NCBI RefSeq assembly: GCF_003591485.1
Contig: NZ_QZCF01000011.1
Coordinates: forward strand, 62,001 to 126,000
DNA: 64,000 nt
Direction: 5' to 3'
DNA from: Paenibacillus sp. 1011MAR3C5
GTDB lineage: Bacteria; Bacillota; Bacilli; Paenibacillales; Paenibacillaceae
Both the position numbers and the translations under genes were made by a program. Below the pieces are notes generated by a model, which did no database searches, was not told the DNA's origin, and was given only the letters and a program-made list of their open reading frames with translations. Numbering within the stretch: the first letter of the stretch is position 1; each line of letters begins with the position of its first letter. Of the stretch, positions 43,463 to 52,411 are shown piece after piece.

Positions 43463-45067
43463 TTATTTCCACACCCGATCGGTATAGCCGCGTGATTTTA
43501 TCACTGCGTTGTACTCTTCGATGATCTTCGATCCGCCGCGGCTCAAGTATTCCTGAACCAGGGCATCCCAGTCCGCGACAGGACGATTGCCGGTAATCAT
43601 TTTGGTCTGCTCATTCATTAGTAATAATGTCAATTCTGCACCTACCTCTGTTTCGGTCGGCGAGATAATGCCTACATGCGGCGGGTAGTAGAGCTTATAT
43701 TGCTTGTTAATATCTACAAGCTGCTGGGTGGCATCGATGAGCTTCGGCTCCGTATAGGCCAGAGGGAATTCCGCATCATCGTTAGGACCAACCCAAGCCG
43801 TATTATCAAGGAAATACAGGAATGGCTCTATGCCGTCGCCCGGCTCTGTCAGAGGGACGCGGACATTGTTCTCATCCAGCGTGTAGCCGACGCCTTCATT
43901 GCCGTAGAACCAGTCGAAATCCTCGTTGTCCGATGTTACTTTCGATGCTTGGTAATATTGACGGGAGAATCCGTGAATCTCCAGCATCTTGCGTACCTTG
44001 TCCGGCTGGTCAGCCAGCTTGGCGTTAAGCGTCAGGAATCTGGAAAATCCAGGGCCGGCTGCAAAACCTTTCGATCCATCAGGCGCAGCGAATGGTTCCA
44101 GCACAACGAATTCCGCATCAGGATCGATCGCTAGCAGTGCCTCCATATAATCTTGGGACATGCCGCGCGGCGCAATCAGGAAGACGCCTGCTTTGCTGGA
44201 ATAAAATTCATTATTGGTATCCGCCCAGTTCACGACCGCGAAGTCGCTGGTCAGCGCTTTCTCCTTGTACAGGTCGCTGAAGAATTGAATGAGTTCTTTT
44301 CTTCCCTCTGAGATCAAGCCGGGGATGTAGTTGCCGTCGGCATCTTGGTGATACCAGGTATCATGCTGCCAGTAGGGCCCCATCGCGAAAGTCGGGTTGA
44401 TGTTCTGGCCAAAAGCAAGGCCGTACGTATCCTGCTTATTGTTTTGGTTAGGATCATCCTTTGTGAAGGCAATGGCAACGTTCTTCAGTTCTTCATAGCT
44501 TGTAGGCACCGGAAGTCCCAAATTATCGAGCCAATCCTTGCGTACCATGAACGATTGGGATTCTACCGGAGACCAGGTCGGAATGCCGTAGATTTTCCCG
44601 TCTATCGTGAAGGGAAGCCAAAGCTCCTCAGGGATCGCCTTCAAATAATCAAATTCCTCAATATAGTCGTTCAGCGGGAGGAAGGCCTTCTGGTCTGCCC
44701 AGCGATTGAACAGGTCGATGTTGGCGGAACGGAAGCTGATCTGATCCGGCATGTTTCCCCCGGCAACCATCGCTGTAATCTTCTCCACAAAGTTGTCATT
44801 CGGAATTTTTTCGGCAAAATAATCAACGTTGAACTTCTCGTTCAGCATTTGCTGGCCGCGCCCGTCCTTCGGAGGCGGGTTGCCGAAAATATAGGTAGCC
44901 CCCGTAATTTTGTAGGTTTCTTCCGGCTTCTTTGTCTCGGACGGCTGACTGGAGCTGTTGCCTGCCCCTTGAGTAGGCGCGGGCGTTCCATTATTGTTTT
45001 TTGAACAAGCTGCGGTGAACACAAGAATCAATACAACAAGCAGCATCATTGATTTTCTGACATTCAT
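43463..45067 (-). CDS. LipO-type sugar-binding lipoprotein
   Basis: 534 residues. Signal with lipobox VFTAAC (Cys about 20), an Asn/Gly/Ser/Pro-rich linker to about 50, then the large (about 480-residue) binding domain typical of Paenibacillus/Bacillus LipO/YtcQ proteins (FGNPPPKDGRGQQMLNEKF, WSPVESQSFMVRKDWLDNLG). It captures the extracellular saccharide for LplB/LplC. ATG 45067 is preferred (GGAGGGG upstream); an upstream in-frame ATG at 45085 overlaps this site. Confidence 0.9.
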   Translation of the reverse strand: MNVRKSMMLLVVLILVFTAACSKNNNGTPAPTQGAGNSSSQPSETKKPEETYKITGATYIFGNPPPKDGRGQQMLNEKFNVDYFAEKIPNDNFVEKITAMVAGGNMPDQISFRSANIDLFNRWADQKAFLPLNDYIEEFDYLKAIPEELWLPFTIDGKIYGIPTWSPVESQSFMVRKDWLDNLGLPVPTSYEELKNVAIAFTKDDPNQNNKQDTYGLAFGQNINPTFAMGPYWQHDTWYHQDADGNYIPGLISEGRKELIQFFSDLYKEKALTSDFAVVNWADTNNEFYSSKAGVFLIAPRGMSQDYMEALLAIDPDAEFVVLEPFAAPDGSKGFAAGPGFSRFLTLNAKLADQPDKVRKMLEIHGFSRQYYQASKVTSDNEDFDWFYGNEGVGYTLDENNVRVPLTEPGDGIEPFLYFLDNTAWVGPNDDAEFPLAYTEPKLIDATQQLVDINKQYKLYYPPHVGIISPTETEVGAELTLLLMNEQTKMITGNRPVADWDALVQEYLSRGGSKIIEEYNAVIKSRGYTDRVWK

Positions 45068-45128
45068 TGAGCTGATCCCCTCCATTATGAATTGCCAATC
45101 GAATAGCCGAGCCGGTCACTCCCGGCAA

Positions 45129-46007
45129 TTAACCCTTCACAGAGCCGATCATCACCCCCTTGGCAAAATGCTTTTGCAGAAATGGGTACACAAGTAGGAT
45201 GGGAAGCGTAGCGACCAATATCGCTGCCATCTGAATGGTGACAGGCGGCGGCTGGTTTTCCAGCTGCAGCATGACGTCCGAGCCCAGGGCAGACGTTGCT
45301 TCGTTCATAATGACGATTTGCCGTAGAACCACTTGAATAGGCCACTTCGCAGCGTCGTTGAGATACAGGATGCCTTCAAAATATTTGTTCCAGTGGCCTA
45401 CCGCATAGAACAAGCCGAAAGTGGCGAGTGCCGGCTTGGATAGCGGCAGAATAATCGACCAGAACGTCCGAAGCTCGCTGGCTCCATCGATCAAAGCGGC
45501 TTCTGACAGCTCATTGGGTATGCTTAGGAAAAATTGCCGGATCACAATGAGATTGAAGGAACTGATCGCACTAGGGATAATCAACGCCCAGAGCGTGTTC
45601 ATAAGTCCTGTTTCCTTCACGATCAGATAGACCGGAATCATGCCGGCGTTGAACAAGATGGTGAAGATGACCATCAGCAGAATAACGCGTTGGCCGAGCA
45701 CCTTGCGCGTAAGTCCGTACGCCATCGTAGATGTCAGAATGAGGCTTACAGCTGTCCCGACAATCGTGATATAGATGGTGACGAAGATGGAGCGGATGAA
45801 TGAGTCGGAAGCAAATATAGCTTTGTAAGCATCTACGGCCCAGTTCGTCGGCCACAGAATGAACTCTTTCTGAAGCACATCCTGCAGCGAAGAGAAGGAA
45901 ACCGAGAAGATGTGAATGAACGGCATCAGCATGAGGCCGGCGATAATGACAAGCAGCGCGATATTCAGTCCGTCTACCGCTCGTTCGGCCAGGGTTCGTT
46001 TGATCAT
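45129..46007 (-). CDS. lplC: LplC/YtcP-type sugar ABC permease
   Basis: 292 residues, six membrane helices. EAA loop ELSEAALIDGASELRTFWSIILPLSKP (about 180-207) and the C-terminal FLQKHFAKGVMIGSVKG signature of the LplC family. Partner of LplB and the LipO-like protein. The ATPase is again absent, consistent with a shared MsmX-type ATPase. Confidence 0.9.
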   Translation of the reverse strand: MIKRTLAERAVDGLNIALLVIIAGLMLMPFIHIFSVSFSSLQDVLQKEFILWPTNWAVDAYKAIFASDSFIRSIFVTIYITIVGTAVSLILTSTMAYGLTRKVLGQRVILLMVIFTILFNAGMIPVYLIVKETGLMNTLWALIIPSAISSFNLIVIRQFFLSIPNELSEAALIDGASELRTFWSIILPLSKPALATFGLFYAVGHWNKYFEGILYLNDAAKWPIQVVLRQIVIMNEATSALGSDVMLQLENQPPPVTIQMAAILVATLPILLVYPFLQKHFAKGVMIGSVKG

Positions 46008-46050
46008 AAGTACATTCGCCTTCTTCCTTTTCGAGAGTCACTGGAAACCA

Positions 46051-46953
46051 TTAGTACAATCCTTCCTCGCCGAATCGCTTCGCCAGGCGATTGGCCCCAA
46101 GCACCAGCACGAGACCAACCAGGCCCTTGAACATGCCTACCGCTGTAGCAAAGCCGATATTGCCTTGCTGTATGCCTTTGAAGTAGACATAGGTATCAAG
46201 CACATTCCCGGTATCCATATTGAATGGATTCAGCATCAGGAAGATTTGCTCAAAGCCCGTATCCATTACGTTGCCGAGCCGCAAGATGAACAAGATAATA
46301 ATGACGCTGCGAATGGCCGGCAGCGTAACATGCCAGAGCTGTCTCCAGCGGTTGGCTCCGTCAATGACAGCGGCTTCATAAAGCGACGGATTGACGCCAG
46401 CCAGCGCGGCCAGAAAGATAATCGTGCCCCAGCCGGCTTCCTTCCAGATGACCTGGAGAATAATAATCGGTTTAAAGTAGGCCGGATCGGTCAAGAACGG
46501 AATTGCCTCGATGCCGAAGTTCGACAGGATGGAGTTAACGAGTCCTTCGCCGCGAAGGAAGACGACGAAGATGCCGACGACCACAACCCAGGATAGAAAG
46601 TGAGGCAAGTAGATCATGGATTGGATAAAGCGCTTAAGCGCCGCATGCCGAAGCTCGTTCAGCATTAAAGCGAGAATAATAGAGATCGGAAAGGCGACAA
46701 ATATTTGGAGAAGCGAGATTTGGATGGTGTTGACCAGTACCTGAATAACTTCACCGCTTTCGAACATGCGGGCAAAATGCTTGAAGCCGACCCAGTCGCT
46801 ATCCCAGAACCCGGTAAAGGGATTATAGTCCTTAAAGGCAATGATCAGTCCGGCCATCGGCACATACCGGTATATGATGAAATACAGAACACCCGGTAAA
46901 AGCAACAGATAGATATACTTTTCGCGTTTCATTCTCGTTAGCAATTTCCCCAC
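46051..46953 (-). CDS. lplB: LplB/YteP-type sugar ABC permease
   Basis: 300 residues, six membrane helices. Typical start RMKREKYIYLLLLPGVLYFIIYRYVPMAGLIIAFKDYNPF and EAA loop LYEAAVIDGANRWRQLWHVTLPAI (about 207-230). GTG 46953 follows GAGGTGG. First gene of the minus-strand operon, with a TTGACA-17-TAATTT promoter upstream. Confidence 0.9.
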   Translation of the reverse strand: MGKLLTRMKREKYIYLLLLPGVLYFIIYRYVPMAGLIIAFKDYNPFTGFWDSDWVGFKHFARMFESGEVIQVLVNTIQISLLQIFVAFPISIILALMLNELRHAALKRFIQSMIYLPHFLSWVVVVGIFVVFLRGEGLVNSILSNFGIEAIPFLTDPAYFKPIIILQVIWKEAGWGTIIFLAALAGVNPSLYEAAVIDGANRWRQLWHVTLPAIRSVIIILFILRLGNVMDTGFEQIFLMLNPFNMDTGNVLDTYVYFKGIQQGNIGFATAVGMFKGLVGLVLVLGANRLAKRFGEEGLY

Positions 46954-46971
46954 AATAGCGCCACCTCGTTA

Positions 46972-47024
46972 TACCTGTATTTTACCTGTATATAAAAATT
47001 ATCGTAAAATGGATTAGGTGTCAA
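46972..47024 (-). promoter_or_regulatory. Minus-strand promoter and TACCTGTAT repeats for the glycan operon
   Basis: On the minus strand, TTGACA (47024-47019), 17 bases, TAATTT (47001-46996). Just downstream of the -10, the 9-bp sequence TACCTGTAT (plus strand) occurs twice with an 11-bp period (46972-46980, 46983-46991), a likely repressor site around the transcription start. Confidence 0.6.
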
Positions 47025-47054
47025 TAACCCTGACATATATTTTTTATTTCGAAA

Positions 47055-47068
47055 AGTAAACGGTTTCT
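47055..47068. promoter_or_regulatory. Candidate cre site in the divergent glycan promoter region
   Basis: AGTAAACGGTTTCT fits the CcpA consensus TGTAAACGGTTACA except at the two ends and one degenerate position. It lies between the divergent operons, where CcpA could repress both. Confidence 0.45.
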
Positions 47069-47108
47069 AATTTTTTTGGTGTGAGAAAATATTACTTGAC
47101 TCTTGAGT

Positions 47109-47143
47109 TGAACCTATGCATACATGTAATATACACGTATGCA
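47109..47143 (+). promoter_or_regulatory. Promoter and 27-bp palindrome upstream of the giant SLH protein gene
   Basis: TTGAAC (47109-47114), 15 bases, TATACA (47130-47135). An imperfect palindrome TGCATACATGTAA-T-ATACACGTATGCA (47117-47143; 11 of 13 positions pair) covers spacer and -10. A further GTATGCG half-site follows near 47157. Probable repressor operator. Confidence 0.5.
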
Positions 47144-47184
47144 AAAGAATCTGTTGTATGCGTAATCTTTGAAAAAGGAGTTGG

Positions 47185-50100
47185 ATGATGATGAAAAGAG
47201 GGTTTCGGAAGTCATTATTGTACTTGCTTTGCTTTTTTCTGATTGCGCTTTCATGGGCAGGGATTCCGGCGGATGCTGTGCAGGCTGAAGCAGAGCCGAC
47301 AAGAATCGAGCTTGCCAATGCCGGGTTTGAGGAGGCGGTTGTCGATGGCAGCATTCCAGGCTGGACCCAAATCATGGGTACGGCTGAAGGGGGAACCATC
47401 TCCGTTGATTCTGCCCAGAGCAGCGAAGGCAGCAACAGCTTGAAAATGGCAGACAATGCAGCGGTGAATTATGCGGTTGAGAGCGATAAGGCGGCTGTCG
47501 AGTCGGGCCAATCCTACCGCGTAACGGCATCGGCCTATATTGGCGTAGCGGTGCAGCTCCAACTGCGCTTCTATGACAGTACCGGTAAGCTGATCAGCCC
47601 GATACCGGTGCATGATCCGAACTTTCAAGCCGATCCCAAGGGAACATGGCAGACACTATCGCTTGATGCGATAGCGCCGGAAGGTGCGGCCCAAGCATCT
47701 GTCGTCTTAGTCACTGCCAAGAGCGGCAAGGGTACGAGCTACTGGGATGATATTCGTCTCTACAGCTTGGCTCAGAATGAACCAGATCCGGAGCCAAGTC
47801 CGGAACCAAGTCCTGAACCAAGCCCGGAGCCAAGTCCGGAGCCTGAAGACCCGCAATACCACATCGCCAATGCTGGCTTTGAGCATCAAGGCGATGGCGC
47901 TATTCCTAATTGGACAATCAAGTCTGGAACGCCTGTCGTCAGCGATGAGCGGGCGGCTGTCGGTGATTACAGCCTGAAGGCGCATTTGGTGAAAGATCAA
48001 GGGCAGGCGGCGATCAATATGGAGTCTGATCTGATCGATGTCGAAGCAAACAAGTCATATATCTTCTCTGCTCAGATGTACCTGGAGCTCGGATCGATTC
48101 AGGGCTTCTACATTTACGCATACGATAAGGACGGTAATCTTGTGAAGGGTGCGGACGGAAGAGACTTCCATTCCTATATAGCCGTTACAAAGCCTCAAGA
48201 AGAATGGCAATATGTGGAGCAAGCGTTTACGGTTCAACCGGGAGGAGAGAAGCTTAAGGTTTCCTTGATCACGGGGGCGAGAAATTCTTTCACATTTTAT
48301 GTGGATGAGGTCAGCGTGACGGAACAAATGGCAAATGGCGATATGGAGGAGCCGGTCATCGGCGGCCTCATTCCGGGCTGGAGCAAGACCAAGCCTGCCG
48401 ATGCCGACTCCTTTGCGATTACGAACGAGCGGCAGGATAGCGGGGAACATAGTCTTCACATTAAGAATACGCCGGGTGAATACATCAATATCATAAGCGA
48501 AAGAGTTCCTGTCGAGGCGGGCGCTACATACACGGCGGCTGCTCGCACCTGGATCGAGCAAGGCTCGGCGGATATGTATGTGCGGTTTTTCGATGCGAGC
48601 GGAGCTTATATGGGCAAGCAAAATTGGAGCATCGTTGCCGAGCCGACGGATGTGTGGTTCGATCAATATGTAACGGCCGTTGTGCCAGAAGGCGCGCAGT
48701 ATGCGGCTGTCATGTTCGCCGGCAGCAACAACAAGAACTACTCGTATTATGTCGATAACGTAAAGCTGATGCGCGGAGCGCATGAGAAGCCGGAGACGCC
48801 TGTCCCGGATAATTCAATCACGCTTGTAGGGGAGAATCTGGGGCCGCAAATTCGAAAAGCGACCTTGATGCGCGGAGCAATCGGACTAGACGGCGATAAC
48901 CGTCCAGTCATCTATACTGTTGTTGCAGGCGCTCCGGCGATCTTCACGATCATCGATATCGAGACGGAGCAAGTCGTGAAGAGCTTGCCGATGCCGGATA
49001 CCTCCGGCGCGTGGTCGGTTACGATGTCGAGTGACGGCTCCGTCTATCTGGGCGCTTACAACCTGGGCCTGCTGTACCGGTATATCCCGTCGACGGATGA
49101 GCTGGTGAATCTGGGGCATCCGCTGCCGTCCAAGGATTCCGTTCTCTATCCGATGGCCGCCGGCAAGGACGGCATCATGTACGGCAGCACCTATCCAACC
49201 GCTCATCTATACGCCTACGATCCGTCTAAAGGCTCCTTTGCCGATTATGGGACGATGGCTGAGAAAAGCTCAGGAGAACGCTGGACGCGAGTGACGGTAT
49301 ATGACGAGGAATCGCATAAGATTTATGCCGGAGTGGGCAATGTCCCTCGCTTGCTCGAATACGATCTGGCGACCGGGGCCAAGCGGGACCTGCTTCCGGC
49401 AGGCTACGAGAATATCGTATCGGTCTACGATTTGAATATTGCGGATGGCAGGCTGTTCGCCCGCAAGGAAGCGAATAATCCCAACGAAACCTTCGTGATC
49501 GATATAGAGAGCGGTGAGCAGGTAGAGGTAACCAATGCGGATACGGGAGAGTCGTCCATGACGTTTATCAATTTCTCCCGCGGCATATCGCCGGTTTCGC
49601 CTGTTGCGAACAAGTTTTATTTTGCAGGATCAGGCGGCATGTTGTTTGAATACGATCTCGACACGAATCGCTATCGTTCAACGGGAGCATCCATTGAGGG
49701 GGCAGCTATAGCCTATGACTATGTGGAGCTGAATGAAGCAGGCTTCCCGGGGTACAGCCTGGTCGGATTATCGGGCAATTCAGGCAAGATGTTCAAGTAT
49801 AATCTCGAGACGGGCGCGGTCAAGCTGACCGACATTCAAGTACCGGCAGAGCCGGTCAACATCCACGAGATCATCAAGGGTCCTGATGGAAAAATATATA
49901 CAGCAGGTTATCTGCAAGGGAATATGGGTGTCTATACGCCTTCATCTGGCGAATCCCTTTATTACGAGGGCATCGGGCAAGGCGAAGGCATGACCGTCAT
50001 TCATAATAAGCTGTACTTGGGTGTATATCCAGGGGCTTCGATCTTTGAGTACGATCTGTCCCAGCCATGGAACCGTACGAATGCCGATCAACTGAACCCG

Positions 50101-52386
50101 AATCGCCTGTTTACGCTTGGGGATATCAATCAGGATCGCCCGTTCGGACTTGCGGGAGCAGAGGATCTGAATAAGCTCTTTGTGGGGACCGTGCCGAAGA
50201 ATGGCATGTTGGGCGGAGCGTTGGCTGTCTATGATATCGAAGCCGGAGGCGCGCCGGAAGTTTACTCGAATCTGATACCGGATCAAAGTATTCTATCCTT
50301 GGCGTATCAAGACGGCTTTCTCTACGGCGGAACATCCATTCACGGAGGACAAGGCGGCACGCCGACGAAATCCGAAGCCGTATTGTTCGTATGGGATGTT
50401 GCGAAGAAGGAAAAGGTGTTTGAGGTTATTCCGGCAGCCGGCAAGCAGGCGATCACCGCGCTGCATATCGGTCCGGACGGCAATCTGTGGGGCCTCGCTA
50501 ACGGCACGCTGTTCGTCTTTGATATTGCGAAGCGGGAGGTTGTATATAGTCATAATGCGTTCCCGGCCGCAAACGGTCGATGGATTGACGGATCGATGGA
50601 GACGGGAACCGACGGTCATGTGTACGCAACCGTAGGCGGCAGCTTCTTCAAGGTCGATGCAGCTACAAAGGAGATTACAGTTCTGGCAACCGGCGTACGG
50701 AAGCTTGCTCAGGACGACTTCGGCAGCTTCTATATGTTCACCAACCCGGAATCGCCCGATTTGTACAAATATACGATTGAGGAGCTCTTGCTGAAGCTGA
50801 CAGGCGTCGAATTGTCCTTGTCGGCAGCGAGGTTAAAGTCAGGTGAACAGGCTTCTGTCAGCTTACTCGCCCAACTGGAAAAGGGACGCACAACGACCGA
50901 TTTGGCGGGCGCGGTGAAAACCTATACAAGCAGCCTTCCCAATGTGGCTGAGGTAGACGAAAACGGAGTCGTGACAGCCAAGAGACCTGGCATGACAGAA
51001 ATATCGGTACAGGTCGCACTAGACGGCGTAACGGTGGGATCCGAGCCGGTTAAGCTTGTCGTAACGGGACCGGTCTCGCCGGGGGGACCTGGCAATGGAT
51101 CTCCTGCGGGCGGCTCGCTGGTCGAGACGGTGGAGGTGAAGCTCGAAGCGTCCGCGGGTATTCTGGACGGCCTGATGCTGGACATTACCCGAACCAAGGA
51201 GCCGGATGGAACGGCAACGGATTGGCTTCGCCTGGATGCGAGGCTGGCGCAGCAAGTGGTCGAGCGTCTGGAGGGCGCGGCCTCTACGCTTGTCATCCCG
51301 TTGCCGGATGCGAAGGAAGAGATTAGCGGGACGACGATCGTCATCGATACGCAAGCGGCTGCCATCTTATCGGATGCGGAGATCGAGCTGGTTCTAACTA
51401 GCGGGCATGCCAGAATCGCGATTCCTGGCCAATCCATGAACGGTCGCAGCGAAGAAATCACCTTCCGCATCATACCGCTGCGGAAGGGTGAAGACCGCTC
51501 GAAAATCGAGGATCGAGCGAATCAAGATGCGGAAATCGTAGCAGCAGGTCATGGAGAGATTGAAGTGATGGGGCGTCCTGTGAACATCGAGACGAATTTG
51601 CAAGGCAGATCCGTTATTCTGACGCTGCCTGTTGATACTCGCGCCTTCACCCTTGCGGAAAGCCATGCGCTTGGTGTCTATATCGAGCATAGCGATGGCT
51701 CCAAAGAGCTTGTGCGTGGGGAATTCGTTCGCCTGGATGGCAACAAGCCGGGGATTCGGGTGAACGTCGATCAGTTCAGCACATTCGCTGTTGTGAAGGT
51801 AAACGCGTGGCTGAAGGAAGGCAACTCAGCGGTTCCGAAGTATATGCATGGATACGATGACGGCAGCTTCCGGCCGCAGCGTTCCGTATCGCGCGCGGAA
51901 GCGGCGGCTATGGTGGCCCGTATTATCGAAGACACAGGGACGGGTCCCGCTGTATCGTTCCAAGACGTGCCGGGCACGCATTGGGCGGAGCCCTCTATTC
52001 GACAGTTAGTGCAGCTAGGCGTAATGAGAGGATACGGCAATGATAGCTTCAAGCCAGACCAAGCGATGACGCGCGCCGAGTTCGCGATGGTATTGCTGCC
52101 GCTGCTCGCAGAGATAGACAGGGAACAAGAGAAGGCATTGGTTTCTTTCTCTGACATGTCGGGACACTGGGCGGAAGAAGCCGTTACAGGGCTGCAAGCA
52201 AGAGGCATTGTGCAAGGTTATGGTGACGGATCGTACCGTCCGGATCTCACGTTGACACGGGCTGAGGCCGTGACCATGATCAATCGTCTAATCGGCGTTA
52301 CGCCCGTAGATGCGGCAGCACCGATATGGTCGGATGTGCCCGCCGCTCATTGGGCATATGGGGACATTCAGGCGGTATCCGAGTAA
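47185..52386 (+). CDS. Giant secreted SLH surface protein with CBM-like modules and a beta-propeller
   Basis: 1733 residues. Signal peptide 1-35 (ADAVQAEA). Three carbohydrate-binding-module-like beta-sandwiches (about 38-196, 224-380, 382-535; each begins N-A/G-x-F/M-E-x, contains GWT/NWT/GWS and ends YxDxVxL). A PEPS-repeat linker lies at about 200-222, a large propeller at about 545-1200, a bacterial Ig-like Big2 domain at about 1205-1295 and a beta-rich stalk at about 1300-1545. Three SLH motifs (about 1550, 1592, 1655) hold it to the cell wall. The propeller is related to the cytoplasmic one at 38517. Triple ATG; AAAGGAG site. Probably captures or cleaves the target glycan at the surface. 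Confidence 0.85.
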   Translation: MMMKRGFRKSLLYLLCFFLIALSWAGIPADAVQAEAEPTRIELANAGFEEAVVDGSIPGWTQIMGTAEGGTISVDSAQSSEGSNSLKMADNAAVNYAVESDKAAVESGQSYRVTASAYIGVAVQLQLRFYDSTGKLISPIPVHDPNFQADPKGTWQTLSLDAIAPEGAAQASVVLVTAKSGKGTSYWDDIRLYSLAQNEPDPEPSPEPSPEPSPEPSPEPEDPQYHIANAGFEHQGDGAIPNWTIKSGTPVVSDERAAVGDYSLKAHLVKDQGQAAINMESDLIDVEANKSYIFSAQMYLELGSIQGFYIYAYDKDGNLVKGADGRDFHSYIAVTKPQEEWQYVEQAFTVQPGGEKLKVSLITGARNSFTFYVDEVSVTEQMANGDMEEPVIGGLIPGWSKTKPADADSFAITNERQDSGEHSLHIKNTPGEYINIISERVPVEAGATYTAAARTWIEQGSADMYVRFFDASGAYMGKQNWSIVAEPTDVWFDQYVTAVVPEGAQYAAVMFAGSNNKNYSYYVDNVKLMRGAHEKPETPVPDNSITLVGENLGPQIRKATLMRGAIGLDGDNRPVIYTVVAGAPAIFTIIDIETEQVVKSLPMPDTSGAWSVTMSSDGSVYLGAYNLGLLYRYIPSTDELVNLGHPLPSKDSVLYPMAAGKDGIMYGSTYPTAHLYAYDPSKGSFADYGTMAEKSSGERWTRVTVYDEESHKIYAGVGNVPRLLEYDLATGAKRDLLPAGYENIVSVYDLNIADGRLFARKEANNPNETFVIDIESGEQVEVTNADTGESSMTFINFSRGISPVSPVANKFYFAGSGGMLFEYDLDTNRYRSTGASIEGAAIAYDYVELNEAGFPGYSLVGLSGNSGKMFKYNLETGAVKLTDIQVPAEPVNIHEIIKGPDGKIYTAGYLQGNMGVYTPSSGESLYYEGIGQGEGMTVIHNKLYLGVYPGASIFEYDLSQPWNRTNADQLNPNRLFTLGDINQDRPFGLAGAEDLNKLFVGTVPKNGMLGGALAVYDIEAGGAPEVYSNLIPDQSILSLAYQDGFLYGGTSIHGGQGGTPTKSEAVLFVWDVAKKEKVFEVIPAAGKQAITALHIGPDGNLWGLANGTLFVFDIAKREVVYSHNAFPAANGRWIDGSMETGTDGHVYATVGGSFFKVDAATKEITVLATGVRKLAQDDFGSFYMFTNPESPDLYKYTIEELLLKLTGVELSLSAARLKSGEQASVSLLAQLEKGRTTTDLAGAVKTYTSSLPNVAEVDENGVVTAKRPGMTEISVQVALDGVTVGSEPVKLVVTGPVSPGGPGNGSPAGGSLVETVEVKLEASAGILDGLMLDITRTKEPDGTATDWLRLDARLAQQVVERLEGAASTLVIPLPDAKEEISGTTIVIDTQAAAILSDAEIELVLTSGHARIAIPGQSMNGRSEEITFRIIPLRKGEDRSKIEDRANQDAEIVAAGHGEIEVMGRPVNIETNLQGRSVILTLPVDTRAFTLAESHALGVYIEHSDGSKELVRGEFVRLDGNKPGIRVNVDQFSTFAVVKVNAWLKEGNSAVPKYMHGYDDGSFRPQRSVSRAEAAAMVARIIEDTGTGPAVSFQDVPGTHWAEPSIRQLVQLGVMRGYGNDSFKPDQAMTRAEFAMVLLPLLAEIDREQEKALVSFSDMSGHWAEEAVTGLQARGIVQGYGDGSYRPDLTLTRAEAVTMINRLIGVTPVDAAAPIWSDVPAAHWAYGDIQAVSE
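47782..47850 (+). repeat. 12-bp tandem repeat encoding a Pro-Glu-Pro-Ser linker
   Basis: About five in-frame copies of a unit like CCGGAGCCAAGT (synonymous variation only), encoding (PEPS)n between the first two CBM-like modules; a flexible, length-variable spacer. Confidence 0.85.
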
Positions 52387-52411
52387 CATTCGGCAGATAG
52401 GAGGAGCGACG

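Noticed and set aside
47782-47850. Short tandem repeats as a possible CRISPR or minisatellite
   Set aside because: Units are 12 bases, contiguous and in frame, and encode a Pro-Glu-Pro-Ser linker inside the large surface protein; there are no spacers.
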